Source of the DNA: Anastatus disparis
Lineage: Eukaryota; Arthropoda; Insecta; Hymenoptera; Eupelmidae
Assembly: GCA_017163975.1 (NCBI GenBank)
Contig: JAFFSR010000227.1
Span: forward strand, 5,198,501 to 5,262,500
DNA length: 64,000 nt
Direction: 5' to 3'
The first letter of the stretch is position 1, and every line of letters begins with the position of its first letter. The position numbers and the translations under genes are program-made. The notes beneath the pieces were generated by a model that made no database searches, was not told the origin of the DNA, and saw only the letters and a list, made by a program, of their open reading frames with translations. This document shows, piece after piece, positions 38,122-49,503 of the stretch.

Positions 38122-40401
38122 TTTACATCGATTGTTATCAATCAATGACTTAACAGGCAAGAATAAGGCAATAACAGCTTCGTTGAGTGACAAACAGAAC
38201 TAATCATTTTTTTGTACTAGCTGGTATTTTGTTCATCTTCTTAATCAATGAATCTGCAATGAAAATATATAGGTTAATAAAAATAGTTCAAATAATGTTA
38301 TGTAATTAATTTATAAACTTTTTATCCATATTAAAAAATTTTTGTAAAATAATAATTAAAAATTTTTCTTCTTTTAAATAAAAGGATATTTTAAAAAAAT
38401 AACATATTTTTTATGTTTAGATATTACTTATATTATTTATATTTTTAAATACTTCACAAAAATTGTACTAAATTATTTATTTTAAAAAATGTATATGAAA
38501 CATAGATATTGTATAAAAGATCATGTATACATTATACGTAAAAAAATATGTGTAGAATAAGAATACTTTTAAAAAATTATAATTGTAAATGTAGAAAAAC
38601 AAATAATGCTGAAAGCCTTGGAACTAATTGATTTAAATAAAATCGTAAATTAAAAGTATAAAATAAAATGCATCTGAAATTTAATTTAGAACGAAATTCA
38701 ATAAAGCTATTAATTAGAAATCAATAAAAAAATGAAAAAATAATAAAACTTACTGATAAAAGAATAACAAGTTATTTTTCTTAGAATCAAAAATTAACAG
38801 ACTTCATTAATAATTGAAACAATAAAGAACACTTAAAGCTAATTGAAATGGAAAAAAAAAATCTTGTTTACTTTATGAAAAAATAAAAAGATAAAGAAAA
38901 TTGTGTATTACATACCAACCAACACGTATACTCTTGGATACAAAGGAGATTGTTGTTGGTTGAACAAATGTATGCTTTGAAGTTTTGGCTCCATATATAT
39001 ATTATAAATTACATTTAAGGGTTATGTGAATTGTAAATAACAGCTTGTCGTTGTCCTTGACTTTGATGTTATTTTCAAAAAATTTATTGACTTCATCGCG
39101 GCTACAAAAAAAAAATAAAATTTAAAATACAAAAAAAACTTTTCAGCTTTATAAAATTTTTATCTCTCGTCCAGCAAGAGAATCTTTTTTTTCAAGCGAT
39201 CAATCTCTATAACCAGCATCCCATAGAGGAACGGGAATGGAGCAAAAGAGTGTTGTACATATGTATAATACAACATGCATATATGCGCGCACACAGAAAC
39301 TCTCCTCTATTTAATCCCGTGATAAAAATTCGAAGAGGAGTGTAGTATAAAGGCCCACTATATGTTATGTTATGCTTATGCACGTACCTTTGAAAGGATA
39401 GACGACGGTTAAAACAAAGCGAACTTGCTTTTTATATTATCTTTTTTAACTTTTGATTTTAAATACATAATGCTAATGATAATTGATTCACTTATCACAG
39501 TGACATTTTTTAATTTTAAATAAACTTTATGCTTTTTAACACACTACGTGACATTTGCAGGACTGTACGTCCGATACTTGAAATGCTTTTAGGGCGGCTA
39601 GACGTACGCTACACGTATGTGTATAGATATATTCATTAAAACTATATACGAATGAAGAGGAGAAAAGAGAATTAATGTTTTCTAATACAGCCAATGAGGG
39701 CGCTTTGTTTGCATTCATTTCTTAGTAAACATAAAAATCAGGGTTGGGCTTTTATACGGGTCCAGTCAGACTCTATTAATTTAAAAAAAATATTTTTTAA
39801 ACCTACCATATTATTAGCTTAAAAATTTCATTAAATAAATTTCTTTAATGATTTAAATTATTTTAAATTAAACTTTTGAATACGTTATTATTAATTCTAA
39901 ATTAATTATAAAAATATCAAATATTTAAAAATATTATTTAAAATTTAAAAGAATCAGCTAAATTTTTATCATAACATTATCTATAAACTTATCACTTTTT
40001 ATATCATATACAGAAAATATAAACTAATGTCAATACTATTTAAATGAAAAAAAAAGAGAAAAAAAATATATTCATATGTAAGTTAACAAATAATGAATAT
40101 TATTTTTAAAATATGTTGCAAACAAAAATTGACAAAGTTTAATAAATTAATTAAAAAAATTGAATGCTGCTTAAAAAATAAAAAATTAAAAGTGAATGTT
40201 AATTAAAGATAATATCATAATTTATAAGTCAATTTGTAAAAATATTTATTATATAAATATTTGTTAGTTGCATACAATATTTTTATATAAAAATTATTAA
40301 ATTAGATATATATTGATTTATATATACGCAATATAAAAATATGTCAGTCAAAAATATTGCCACACTAAAGGAACGTATATATTGCACTAATGAAACAGAC
40401 A
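38122..40401. other. Vav 5' region and DNase II 3' region
   Basis: Vav 5' UTR exons and promoter should lie here. Candidate minus-strand donors for untranslated exons follow 38916 (TTG|GTATGT) and a site near 39388 (AAAG|GTACGTGC). Neither can be confirmed without transcripts. The rest is AT-rich with no coding exon. The open frame at 39536-39718 is not convincing. Confidence 0.4.
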
Positions 40402-42034
40402 TCACCCAAACCAAGATTTAATTCGAGCGAAAAACCCTTGTTTTGTTTTTGGGCAAGGTTCAATATCTTCCACTGAATCTTTGTAATTCTTCCAAACTTC
40501 ACGTAAATTTAAGCATACAGTTCCTCCACCTCTGTCAAATTGGGTATCCTAAAAAAAGTATATTCCATTTGAAGATAGAAATAATTTTAAATGTAAATAT
40601 TTTAGTCTTAAAAACATTAAATAGATATGAAAATATTTGAACTTACCGCTCGATTAATATCTCCTACACAAACCCAAGAAGCTTTCTTTTTATCATCGGC
40701 AGAAACAGCCCACTTAGAATGATCATGAGTACTTTTGAAGTGAACTTCAGCTTTGGGTAGTGATATAGATTGAATATTCATTACTCTACAAACAAAAAAT
40801 TTTTTTAAGTATATGATAGATAATTAAAATTTTATTTCAATATTTGATTGCTTTTTTATTTATTTTTACCTTGTTTGGTTACATTCAGAAGGTAATTTTC
40901 CTCGTCCATTTGTCCATGTCTCTGTATATAAGTCAGCATCTAATTGTGGTGCCACAAAATCGTCATATAAATCTAAAATATTTAAAATACATATATATAT
41001 ATGCATATATAATTTCAATTCTATTATAAATGATATATTATTCATGAAGGTTTTTTATTACCTTTTTGCCATTTGCTGCCTTTAGCAAATGATGTGAATT
41101 CAACATTTTTAGTTGAGTATATATTAATTTTATTATTGAAAGGTGCTTTTTTAATGCGAACTTCATTTGCTGCATCAGTAAGAACTAAGAATTTCTTTGA
41201 TAAAGTATCTGGAATATTTTTTCGGTAAACAATAATTTGATTATACATTAATTGCTTGCCAATAGCATCAAAATTTCTCTCGTTTGTTGATATACATAGA
41301 AAGCTTTGTCCATTTTGTTTCCCTGATGAAGGATAATGATACTCTCCTTTTGGTATATTATTGTTTCCATCAACAGTTTTAGGTTCAGTATTGTTTTTAG
41401 GTCTCGAATGACTGACTTCTAGACCAGCACTAGGTTCTGCTGGAAAATATGGAACACTATGAATCAACCAGAATCCTTCACGTTCATTTATAACTACTCC
41501 ACCTTTGGTATGTCCATTGTTTAATCTGGCAGGCTGATTAGGTGCTTGATCATTGTACAGTACCCACATCAAATCGTTAGCTATTTTCTAAAAATAAAAT
41601 TTTTTTCTAATATTATTTTGTTTAAACAAAATGTATAACTATGTTTAATCATCACTTATTTCTTACATTCTCATACAATGGAGCAAGGGTTTTAGCAGGA
41701 ATAGAATCCTTTGAAGTGATATCATGTTTTGATAATGTCCAACCTGATTCATAATTATTGCTATCCATATATAAATAAGCGACACCTTCTTTTATTAATG
41801 GATTTTTACTCTCTGATATTTTTGGTATTTTATACAAAACATACCTATAAATGTAAATGTTGTTATTGTTAGTTTTAGAATGAAATAAAAAAAATAATTT
41901 TAAATAAAAACAATTAATTACCAATCTACATTTTGATTCTGTTCTCCTTTACATTGTAACGATAAAACTTGTACTGAATTGCTCAAAAATATTAAAACAG
42001 AAAATAAACAAATTTGAATTTTTAATAAACTCAT
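40402..42034 (-). CDS. Deoxyribonuclease II, secreted/lysosomal acid DNase (six exons)
   Basis: Exons 42034-41922, 41844-41667, 41587-41062, 40972-40870, 40785-40647 and 40548-40402 join in phase to give 401 aa. DNase II cleaves DNA at acid pH in lysosomes, for example to digest DNA of engulfed cells. Residues 1-26 form a signal peptide (SLLKIQICLFSVLIFLSNS). The mature protein starts near LQCKGEQNQNVDW. Both HxK catalytic motifs are intact: His123 in NNGHTKGG and His329 in HDHSKWAV. Other family blocks are GFWLIHSVPYFP, YPSSGKQNGQSFLCIS, WVCVGDINRA and RGGGTVCLNL. A basic, aromatic tail (TKQGFFARIKSWFG) is absent from the second copy at 49504-52378. Introns are 70-100 bases except the first few, typical of insects. 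Confidence 0.95.
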
Positions 42035-42613
42035 GATATTTAATATGTAAATATTTAATTTGTTTTAGGTTATTTGTAACAAACTTGTAATAAAAAATAA
42101 ATAAGGTACATTTATAAGTAACGCGTACAATGGACAAAATGCGACTGAATGTAATAGCAATTCTTATTTTTAATTCTAATATGATGACACATTCTTAAAA
42201 GAGTGATTTGGTAGACATAACAATACACTTGTTTGTTTCTTTATGGATTAGCAGAAAAATTCCTTTCCGACCGTCCCAATCTCGAAAATTATATTCATCC
42301 TATTCAGCTTAAGCAAGTTGATAATAAAAATCAATATTTAAAGATGATTATCTCTCTTTCCTTTTCAAGAAAACATTATCCGATTAAAAAATTGATTTTT
42401 CTATATTTTTTCTTTTCTCCGTGAATGACTTTTCATTTATTTATTTTCAAATAAGATAACTAGAAGAAAAGTAACAAGTAACGTGTATATGAATGTTTCG
42501 GTATTATTGAGAGAAACTGACAAATTGACGTCAGAATACAGAGGTTATGTTATTTATTTCTGTTAAATTGTAAGATATCAAATTCATTTCTAGAAAATTT
42601 TGATAATTATGAA
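42035..42613. other. Short intergenic region upstream of DNase II
   Basis: Should hold the DNase II promoter and the 3' UTR of the FRA10AC1 homologue. The 63-codon plus frame at 42233-42424 has no recognisable family. Nothing else seen. Confidence 0.5.
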
Positions 42614-43108
42614 TTACAAAATATCCTCCAAGTACGATATAATTTTTGTGCTTATATCTAAATTAAAATTATAAAGATTTTTAACTTTCCATAAGTCATT
42701 AGGATCATTTGAGCGGTTTTGAGGCTCATCAATTTTATCACATTTTTCTTGATCCGTACTAATTACTTTATTTTCTTTTTCATGCCACTTCTTTCGTTTC
42801 TTTCTGTAATTAAGTTTCAACGAACACATCTCACATAGTTTCAACTTAACCAGAGCATTATTTTTCTTTCCATTTTCAATGTATTTAAAATTCACCTCCC
42901 ATGATGTTAACATTTCTTTCGAGTCACATTTTTTATTACCGCATATAAATTCACCTTTGCCAGAAATCACTTCATGTTTAGTTCTCCACCTTAAGGCTAT
43001 TTGATTAGTTTTGTAGTTTGTTAAATCACCTATGCAATATTCTTTAAATAAATCATCAGAACTGTCCCCAAATAGATGATTCTTTTTAACGTCATCTTGA
43101 TTAGCCAT
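42614..43108 (-). CDS. FRA10AC1 family protein, intronless and short
   Basis: One uninterrupted frame of 164 aa. It matches the conserved core of FRA10AC1 (Pfam Fra10Ac1): LFKEYCIGDLTNYK, LRWRTKHEVISGKGEF, CGNKKCD, SWEVNFKYIENG and NALVKLKLCEMCSLKLNYR. Cys56/Cys61 and Cys92/Cys95 could form a zinc site. The C-terminal acidic end (NDPNDLW to YLEDIL) resembles the end of the human protein. FRA10AC1 is nuclear and associated with spliceosomes in humans; a role here is inference. The human protein is about 315 aa, so the N-terminal part is missing. A TAA codon directly precedes the ATG in frame, so this is a real N-terminus unless an unseen exon splices into the first codons. No intron may mean a retrocopy, but the frame is intact. 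Confidence 0.88.
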   Translation of the reverse strand: MANQDDVKKNHLFGDSSDDLFKEYCIGDLTNYKTNQIALRWRTKHEVISGKGEFICGNKKCDSKEMLTSWEVNFKYIENGKKNNALVKLKLCEMCSLKLNYRKKRKKWHEKENKVISTDQEKCDKIDEPQNRSNDPNDLWKVKNLYNFNLDISTKIISYLEDIL

Positions 43109-44993
43109 TTATGACTTTTATATTGTTTATTTATGTGATCAATGACACTTTAATCACAAATAAATGCAATTATTTTCATCACTTTTAAACACAATATCAC
43201 TTATCAATATATGAGAAAGGGCGCGTTCGATTTTAATAAAAATGTTTATTTTCTTATATAAGTTTCCTTATCAAGGTATTTGTAGAAGATTAAAAAATAC
43301 GTGTCTTTCCGAACGATACAACTTCGTATGTTACGATATTTGAAAGCATACAACGTTATAAAAAAACGTTAGTGATTTTGCTAGTGCTAATATCAACAGA
43401 TGAGGGGTTATATTCTGTATCTCTCACGCTCGAAGCTCTCACATGCATATCTGTATTGACCAATCAGAAAGCTCAATTTAGAGTTATTTCATTCGTGCGG
43501 CAGAAGCATTGTTACTTTACCGGCATTGCGTCGATCAAGTAGATGTGCACAGATTCGTTTTAAATTTAGTATTTTTAAAAACAATAAGAATTATGCGTTT
43601 ATTTATTTTTATTTATTTATTTTTTTTATTTATGCGTTTCAATAAATTTGATAACAAATAATTGAAATAGCTTGATTACCCCTGCGATTAAACATTACAT
43701 TAAAACCAAATTAGAGAAATAGAAGATTTGTCTTATGTCAATATTGGAAACCCTAATACTTTTATCAAAAATGTAAAACGGCTGATTTACGAATTAATGT
43801 TTATTTATTAATTCGACGTTTTGTTAATTGGTTTGTTATCCTCTCTAAGAGTTACTAACTATAATTATGGAAAAATCTGTAATTTAAGATATACAAAAAA
43901 AAAAAATAATATTATACATATTAATGGAACATTATTAGGACTAAAAGCTAATGGACAAAAATATATCGCTAATTAAAAATATGTCAATTCTAAAAATTTT
44001 ATAAATGTATTTCTAAGGAACTATTCAAAATCGGTGAATTTAAAATATTTGATGCAAAAAACAAAATGCTATTATGAAGAATTCAGTTATTACTATTTAA
44101 ATAATAACATTGTAATATAAAATGTACTGTGTAATCGTTTTAATACTGCATCATTATCAGATTATTAATCGTTAAAGTTACAATACTTTATAATCGCACA
44201 AGAAATAATCTTTATTAAGATGTTTTTTTCTATTTTTACAAATCATTTAGAAAAAAAACGCAGTGAATTATTTTTCAATGTATAAACATTTTCGAATATT
44301 CGTCAAGAAACTATTTTATTCAATACAAAATAAAACGCCGAGATAAAGGTTCAATAATAACATTATCCAATTAACAAGCCATCCGTATACTTTTTCTCAA
44401 AGTTAATGTATAATTATGCAAAATTCCTATTCACATTAATATTTTAAAATATAAGGACTGATTGCTTGTAACTAATTTCAAATATCCTTTTTTTAACTGT
44501 AATTTTTTTCTATAAGGATATTATCAATCAGGTACAAGTAATTAATCTTTATGTATTTAAATATTAATGCGCGTCGGAATCCCCCGTAATTATGTATAAG
44601 TACATGCTTAGAAAACTTATTTACAGAAAGCTTAAAGAAAAATCATCTGCCCATAAATCGGATTAAGGAAGGTATTACCATTTTTACCTAACTAGGTATA
44701 TATTAGATGAAAAAAATGCCAGAAATACAATTTAACATTTACTCTCAAACAATACAGTACACTTTATAAGGTGGACCTTCAATACAGTTCGCATAGTTTT
44801 GGTGAGTGTTGTGCAAATTAATACAATCAGTTTTAATATAAATTACTTTTATTTTTGTTTTTTGATAAATCAGTGCAATCGACATACGTGAATTCGATAA
44901 GTATTGCACGAACCTCAAAAATAAATTCAATTCGATCAGCTTATTGTTTAAATAGTTTATATAATATTATTATAAATAAATTAACCATACGAA
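43109..44993. other. Divergent intergenic region between FRA10AC1 (-) and BDP1 (+)
   Basis: The 200 bases before the FRA10AC1 start and the stretch at 43400-43560 (less AT-rich, with a CCAAT box at 43460-43464) are the likely promoters. The rest is AT-rich. A 61-codon minus frame at 44745-44930 was judged chance. Confidence 0.45.
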
Positions 44994-46451
44994 ATGAGAC
45001 GAGCAAGAATTAAGCCCACAGTAAATGTAACTGTTCGTCGAGAGGAACAATTAAATATTAAAATATTATCAGATTGCGTTGTTGAAAATGATAAAAAAAT
45101 TCAGATTCCTTTGAAAAAACAAACTGATTCAACGACGGAATCTATTTTTATAGAAAAAAAAAACGTAGACCATAATATAGAAATTCACAACGAGTGTGTA
45201 AATCTAACGGAAAAAGAAATAAATTTAAATAAAGAATCTAATTCAATTCAAAGCGGGCATATAGGTGCAGAAAACTCCATTGAAACTAATATAAAAGATG
45301 AAAATCAAAAAATTTCATCGGAAAAAATTACAATTCGACGACCGAGGATAAAACCTGTAATAAATATACCATCTTCTCGAAAAGTCATAGACAAAATTCA
45401 AGCGACAATACCTATACGAGTCGAAGAGAAAGTTCAAAATGTATTGGAAAAAGAAACAGAATTAACTACGGAAATTCATTCGAATCTAATCGATCAAAGT
45501 GAATTGACAGTTGAATTAAACCATGATAATAAGGGATCAAGTGTATTTAATTCAACTTATACCAGAAATGATTCTGTTAATGCAGTGCAGGATTTCAGAG
45601 ATAATGATGAAAATAATACCCTATCGACTAGTATAGAAAATGATATTATAAATCCTTTAGAAATTTTAAACGATAATAATGATCAATACAGTGTTATAAA
45701 TTTTAATTATAAGAAACGAAAAGTCACATCGGAATTAAAAAACAAGTTTGAAGAAGGTAAAAAGGAATTCCTTTTGAAACATGGAAGCAAAACACCGGAT
45801 AAAAGTACATTGACATTAAAAGATTTAATTTATTACAATCCTGTTACTAATCCTATGGAAAAAACACCTGGGGCAAAATTATCGAATTCTGACACAGTAT
45901 CAGTCGCTTCCCCTAGTGATAAAAATAATAAAGAAAATTCAATTATCAATAAAACATTGGGATCGTTTTCACCTCAAGTGATTATTGATTCTAATGGCCA
46001 AATAATTATAGATGCTACAAGTATTTGTATAGATCAATATGCTGTTGAAAAAAACAAAGATCTATCAAATGTTGTTAATCAAAATGTTAAAGTCAGTAGA
46101 TCATACAAAAGGCGTAAAACGAGTAAAAGATGGAATAAATGGGAAACCGCTGAGTTTTTTAAAGCTTTGAAAAAGTATGGGACAGATTTTACATCGATGC
46201 AGAGTGCATTTTCAAATAGGACTAGGGATGAATTAAAAATAAAGTTTAAAAAAGAAGAAAAATTAAATCTTAATATCGTTGAAATAGCTCTTAAAAATCA
46301 AACAATGCATACAGATGCTCTGGAAAAAAATCTTGAAAAACTAAAAGATATGGAATTAGAATTAAGAAAGAAGAAAAAATCGACAGACCAGATGAAAATG
46401 AAGCGTAAAAGATGTAATTTTTTAGCAGGAGAACTAGAAGATGAATTTTAG
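44994..46451 (+). CDS. Bdp1: BDP1 / TFIIIB B'' subunit, intronless
   Basis: A single 485-aa frame. BDP1 joins TBP and BRF1 in TFIIIB, which places RNA polymerase III on tRNA, 5S and U6 genes. The N-terminus MRRARIKPTVN matches the conserved start of animal BDP1, so the ATG is secure. A conserved block LTLKDLIYYNPVTNPM lies at residues 273-288. The SANT/Myb-like domain is at about 378-432 (RWNKWETAEFFKALKKYGTD, then SMQSAFSNRTRDELKIKFKKEE). It is followed by a Lys-rich helical tail ending ELEDEF. Residues 15-110 and 130-260 are low-complexity Asn/Glu/Lys-rich. Residues 115-124 repeat the N-terminal motif (RRPRIKPVIN). The gene is shorter than Drosophila and human BDP1 because the long C-terminal repeats are absent. 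Confidence 0.93.
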   Translation: MRRARIKPTVNVTVRREEQLNIKILSDCVVENDKKIQIPLKKQTDSTTESIFIEKKNVDHNIEIHNECVNLTEKEINLNKESNSIQSGHIGAENSIETNIKDENQKISSEKITIRRPRIKPVINIPSSRKVIDKIQATIPIRVEEKVQNVLEKETELTTEIHSNLIDQSELTVELNHDNKGSSVFNSTYTRNDSVNAVQDFRDNDENNTLSTSIENDIINPLEILNDNNDQYSVINFNYKKRKVTSELKNKFEEGKKEFLLKHGSKTPDKSTLTLKDLIYYNPVTNPMEKTPGAKLSNSDTVSVASPSDKNNKENSIINKTLGSFSPQVIIDSNGQIIIDATSICIDQYAVEKNKDLSNVVNQNVKVSRSYKRRKTSKRWNKWETAEFFKALKKYGTDFTSMQSAFSNRTRDELKIKFKKEEKLNLNIVEIALKNQTMHTDALEKNLEKLKDMELELRKKKKSTDQMKMKRKRCNFLAGELEDEF

Positions 46452-46557
46452 AATATTAATTATGAATATCGCATTCCCCATTAGTGAAACAACCTTGACC
46501 CGTGCTAAGCACAGAAAAAATTTTATATGTAAGAAAATTTAGAAATTTAATCAAAAG

Positions 46558-46563
46558 AATAAA
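46558..46563 (+). promoter_or_regulatory. Probable polyadenylation signal of BDP1
   Basis: AATAAA about 107 bases after the stop codon. Position only; the hexamer is common in this DNA. Confidence 0.35.
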
Positions 46564-46569
46564 ATAATA

Positions 46570-47340
46570 ACTTGCGTAAATGAATTTAAAAAAGTTTATA
46601 TATTGGTATAAATTATTTCAAACAATAATTATTCTTTGCAAAAGAAGTAAATTTTATTCAATTTATTGAATAAATATTGATTTTCTTACGAAGTTTATTT
46701 CTTGTAATCAATTTTATTAACTAAATTAGCGAGAATTTTAAATTTCTGTAATAAATTATCTGATAAATCTTTTTGATAAATAATAAATTCATTTTTTATC
46801 AGTTATTTATTGATATATGTTGAAATTGATCTGTGGACATGCAGTAATTTATTTGCTCTTAAAATAAAATAATGAAAAGTCCATTCAAATTATAAATACA
46901 TTATTATCTTCTTGAGTATGATTTATTAATATGCAATCTTTTTTATTTTGTTTGTCGAATATATTGGATTATATTTATAAGCTTAATGGAAGTTGATCTT
47001 TTTTTTATAATCAAATGTGATTAAGAGATTTAAATGCCTCAAATCTTATTCAAGAACAAGATAATTTCTATGCTTAAAGGTTTTTATTATGCTTCTACAT
47101 CAAAATAACGGAATTAATTATAAATTTAAAATTCAGATTCCGATTCTAAATAGACTTTAATAGCACATAGTTAATACTTTTATAATTTTTGCCTTTTCGA
47201 TACTCAATTTACACCATCTTTGCTCTTTTAATACTTAATTTGCATTAAAAATGATTGATTTACAAATTTTTCAAGATGATATTTTTTAATTAAATCTGTT
47301 TTATTAACTAATGTAGATACAGGAATACTGTACTTTTTAG
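46570..47340. other. AT-rich intergenic sequence
   Basis: Between BDP1 and the first SINE copy. No open frame, RNA gene or repeat end was recognised. Confidence 0.5.
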
Positions 47341-47535
47341 GGGGCCTTCAGTTTTGCACTTGGTGGAGCGATAGACTCGTAACTCTGAAGACCGAGTTAG
47401 AATCCCGCTCTCCGACGAATAACATAAGCACCACTGTACATTCTATATCTTTTATTCATAAACACGCTAAATATCTTCATAGTTAATTAGTATTGCAATG
47501 ATAACATACATATAGCGAAGTTAAATAAAATAAAG
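47341..47535 (+). mobile_element. tRNA-derived SINE, family 1, copy 1
   Basis: The head is tRNA-like with a B box related to GTTCGAATCC (AGTTAGAATCCCG). The body has the shared AAGCACCACTGTACATT block. The tail AGCGAAGTTAAATAAAATAA matches the other two copies at 47722-47911 and 54286-54476 after inversion. The A box and anticodon arm are decayed, so it is not a working tRNA gene. Confidence 0.75.
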
Positions 47536-47721
47536 ACAAATAATTAATTTATATTTTCTTGAAATCTATAAAAAAATGTTTCCGAAATGATTTTAGATCT
47601 ATTCTAGAATTATTTAATGACGTAAAAAATTTAAAAAATCTCTTAATATGTTCAAAAAAATATTTAATTAATTTAGTTATCTAAAGAAACAAGTTATTTT
47701 CAATTAATTTTGCTTTTTTTT

Positions 47722-47911
47722 TTAATTTTATTTAACGTCGCTGTACTTATTCTATCATTACGATGCTGGCGACGGAGGTTTTCAGTGTGTCTATGAACAA
47801 AGCATATGTAATGTACAGTGGTGCTTGTTTAAATTGGCCGAGACCAGGATTCAAACTCGGGATCTCGAGATTATGAATCCATCACTCTACCGAGTGAGCT
47901 ACTGAGACCTC
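47722..47911 (-). mobile_element. tRNA-derived SINE, family 1, copy 2
   Basis: Read on the minus strand. The head GGTCTCAGTAGCTCACTCGG supplies an A box, and GAGTTTGAATCCTGG a B box. The body follows with AAGCACCACTGTACATTACA, then CACACTGAAAACCTCCGTCG, and the tail AGCGACGTTAAATAAAAT. The cloverleaf is imperfect at the anticodon stem, and the 3' acceptor strand is missing, so this is a SINE head and not a tRNA gene. It lies tail-to-tail with copy 1, 186 bases apart. Confidence 0.82.
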
Positions 47912-49503
47912 TGAATTAATTTTATGTTTGTTTTGAGATCAATCACAGAAATGTAAATTACCGTGATTGACTTCAAAATCTTTTAAAATCTTTTTGAAAA
48001 ATTATTGGAAAGTCTCTATAGAAAGAATTTTGAAATAAAAGGCTTACAACATGAATGATTTTTTAAAGCTTTCATGAAAGAAAAATTTCTTTCTAAAACC
48101 TTTTAAAAAATATGAGAATTTTTTTAATCAATATGGAATAATTTCATATTTTGATCATTTTTAAAAGTTGTTTATTATAATTTTTCTAAATTATAATTAT
48201 CACACGAAACGCTATTGAAGATTTTTTACAGATATTTAAAACTTAAATACACGTAAATATTTAATATAATTTTAATGAAAAGAGTATATAGACTTTAAAT
48301 TATGACTGCTGTTTATTTACTTACATAAACTATATTGAAATAGTACACAATATGGATAGAATGAATAATATTTGATTCATTATATTTACAAAATTAGCTT
48401 AGCTTGTTTATTAATAGTACAATTATTAATGTAACTGGAAACGGAAATTAACCCTCAATATTTTTATTGCAATAATTGTAATGACGATTGAATATATTAT
48501 TAAAGGTTATTGTGTGAGATAGATTTGAACAAGGATTAATTAAATCAAATGATGTAGAAGACGTTACTTATCTTAAATTCGAGATATTTCGATGTTTCTC
48601 TTGCTTCTTTGATTTTGGTGTCTTAGACTGAAATTTCTTCCTGTTTTGTATTGTACTATTATATATTGACTAATGATATTAAGCACAGACAACTAGGTAG
48701 TCTTAAATCGAATCAAAATGATAAACTACGTAAAATTTCTCTCATCTATTTTTATATTTCCCCGCAAACGTACATACACTCAAATTATTAAAGGTGGCCT
48801 TTAACATTGCTGACATTCATTCATTCAAACGGTTACAAAATGAAGTACTTGCATATTACTCGATGTTTTCGAATGTTCTTTTATCGTGCAATGCACCCCA
48901 AATTATGAATTGATGATATTAACACGATTGACAATACGTGAGTGACTTTAAAAGTTTGATTGTGTGATATGATAAAGGAATTCGTATAAACATTGCATAT
49001 TTAGGTATACTTGCCATCGAAGCACTGCTCGTTTTAAAATTAAGTTACGCGATCAAGTTTTGAGTTTCTAAAAATTATATAATTTGCTTTTAACAAATTC
49101 TTTTAAAATATTAATAAATTTATTTTGAGGTACATTTTAATTTTCTCTTAATGATTCTGAAATGTGATAATAATTACAAATTTTTAAAGGAACAATTTCA
49201 TAGAAATTATTTTTATGTTTAAAGATTTAATTCATTAAAATAATATTACAAAGAAATATTGTACAAACATTTTAAAATGCTCCTGTAAAGCTTTCTTTAA
49301 AATAATTTAAAAACCTTTCGTGGAATATTTCACAAAAGCACATGTTACAAAAGGCTTTATAAATAATTTTGTCAGACTTAAATTAATTTTTTCAAAATAA
49401 CATAATTAAACGATTTAAAAAAATATTTCAAATCATATTTTTTTCATGCTGTGTAGGTGTCATTACAATATGTACAAATAAATATAATGTTTTTGTTATT
49501 TTT
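47912..49503. other. AT-rich intergenic sequence
   Basis: Should include the 3' UTR of the second DNase II gene. No coding exon or repeat end seen. Confidence 0.5.

Noticed and set aside
44745..44930. 61-codon minus-strand frame upstream of BDP1
   Set aside because: No homology recognised and no splice sites in phase; likely chance in the promoter region.
47840..47911. Possible functional tRNA gene on the minus strand
   Set aside because: A and B boxes are present, but the anticodon stem and 3' acceptor strand do not pair, and the body and tail recur in two other places. It is a SINE head.
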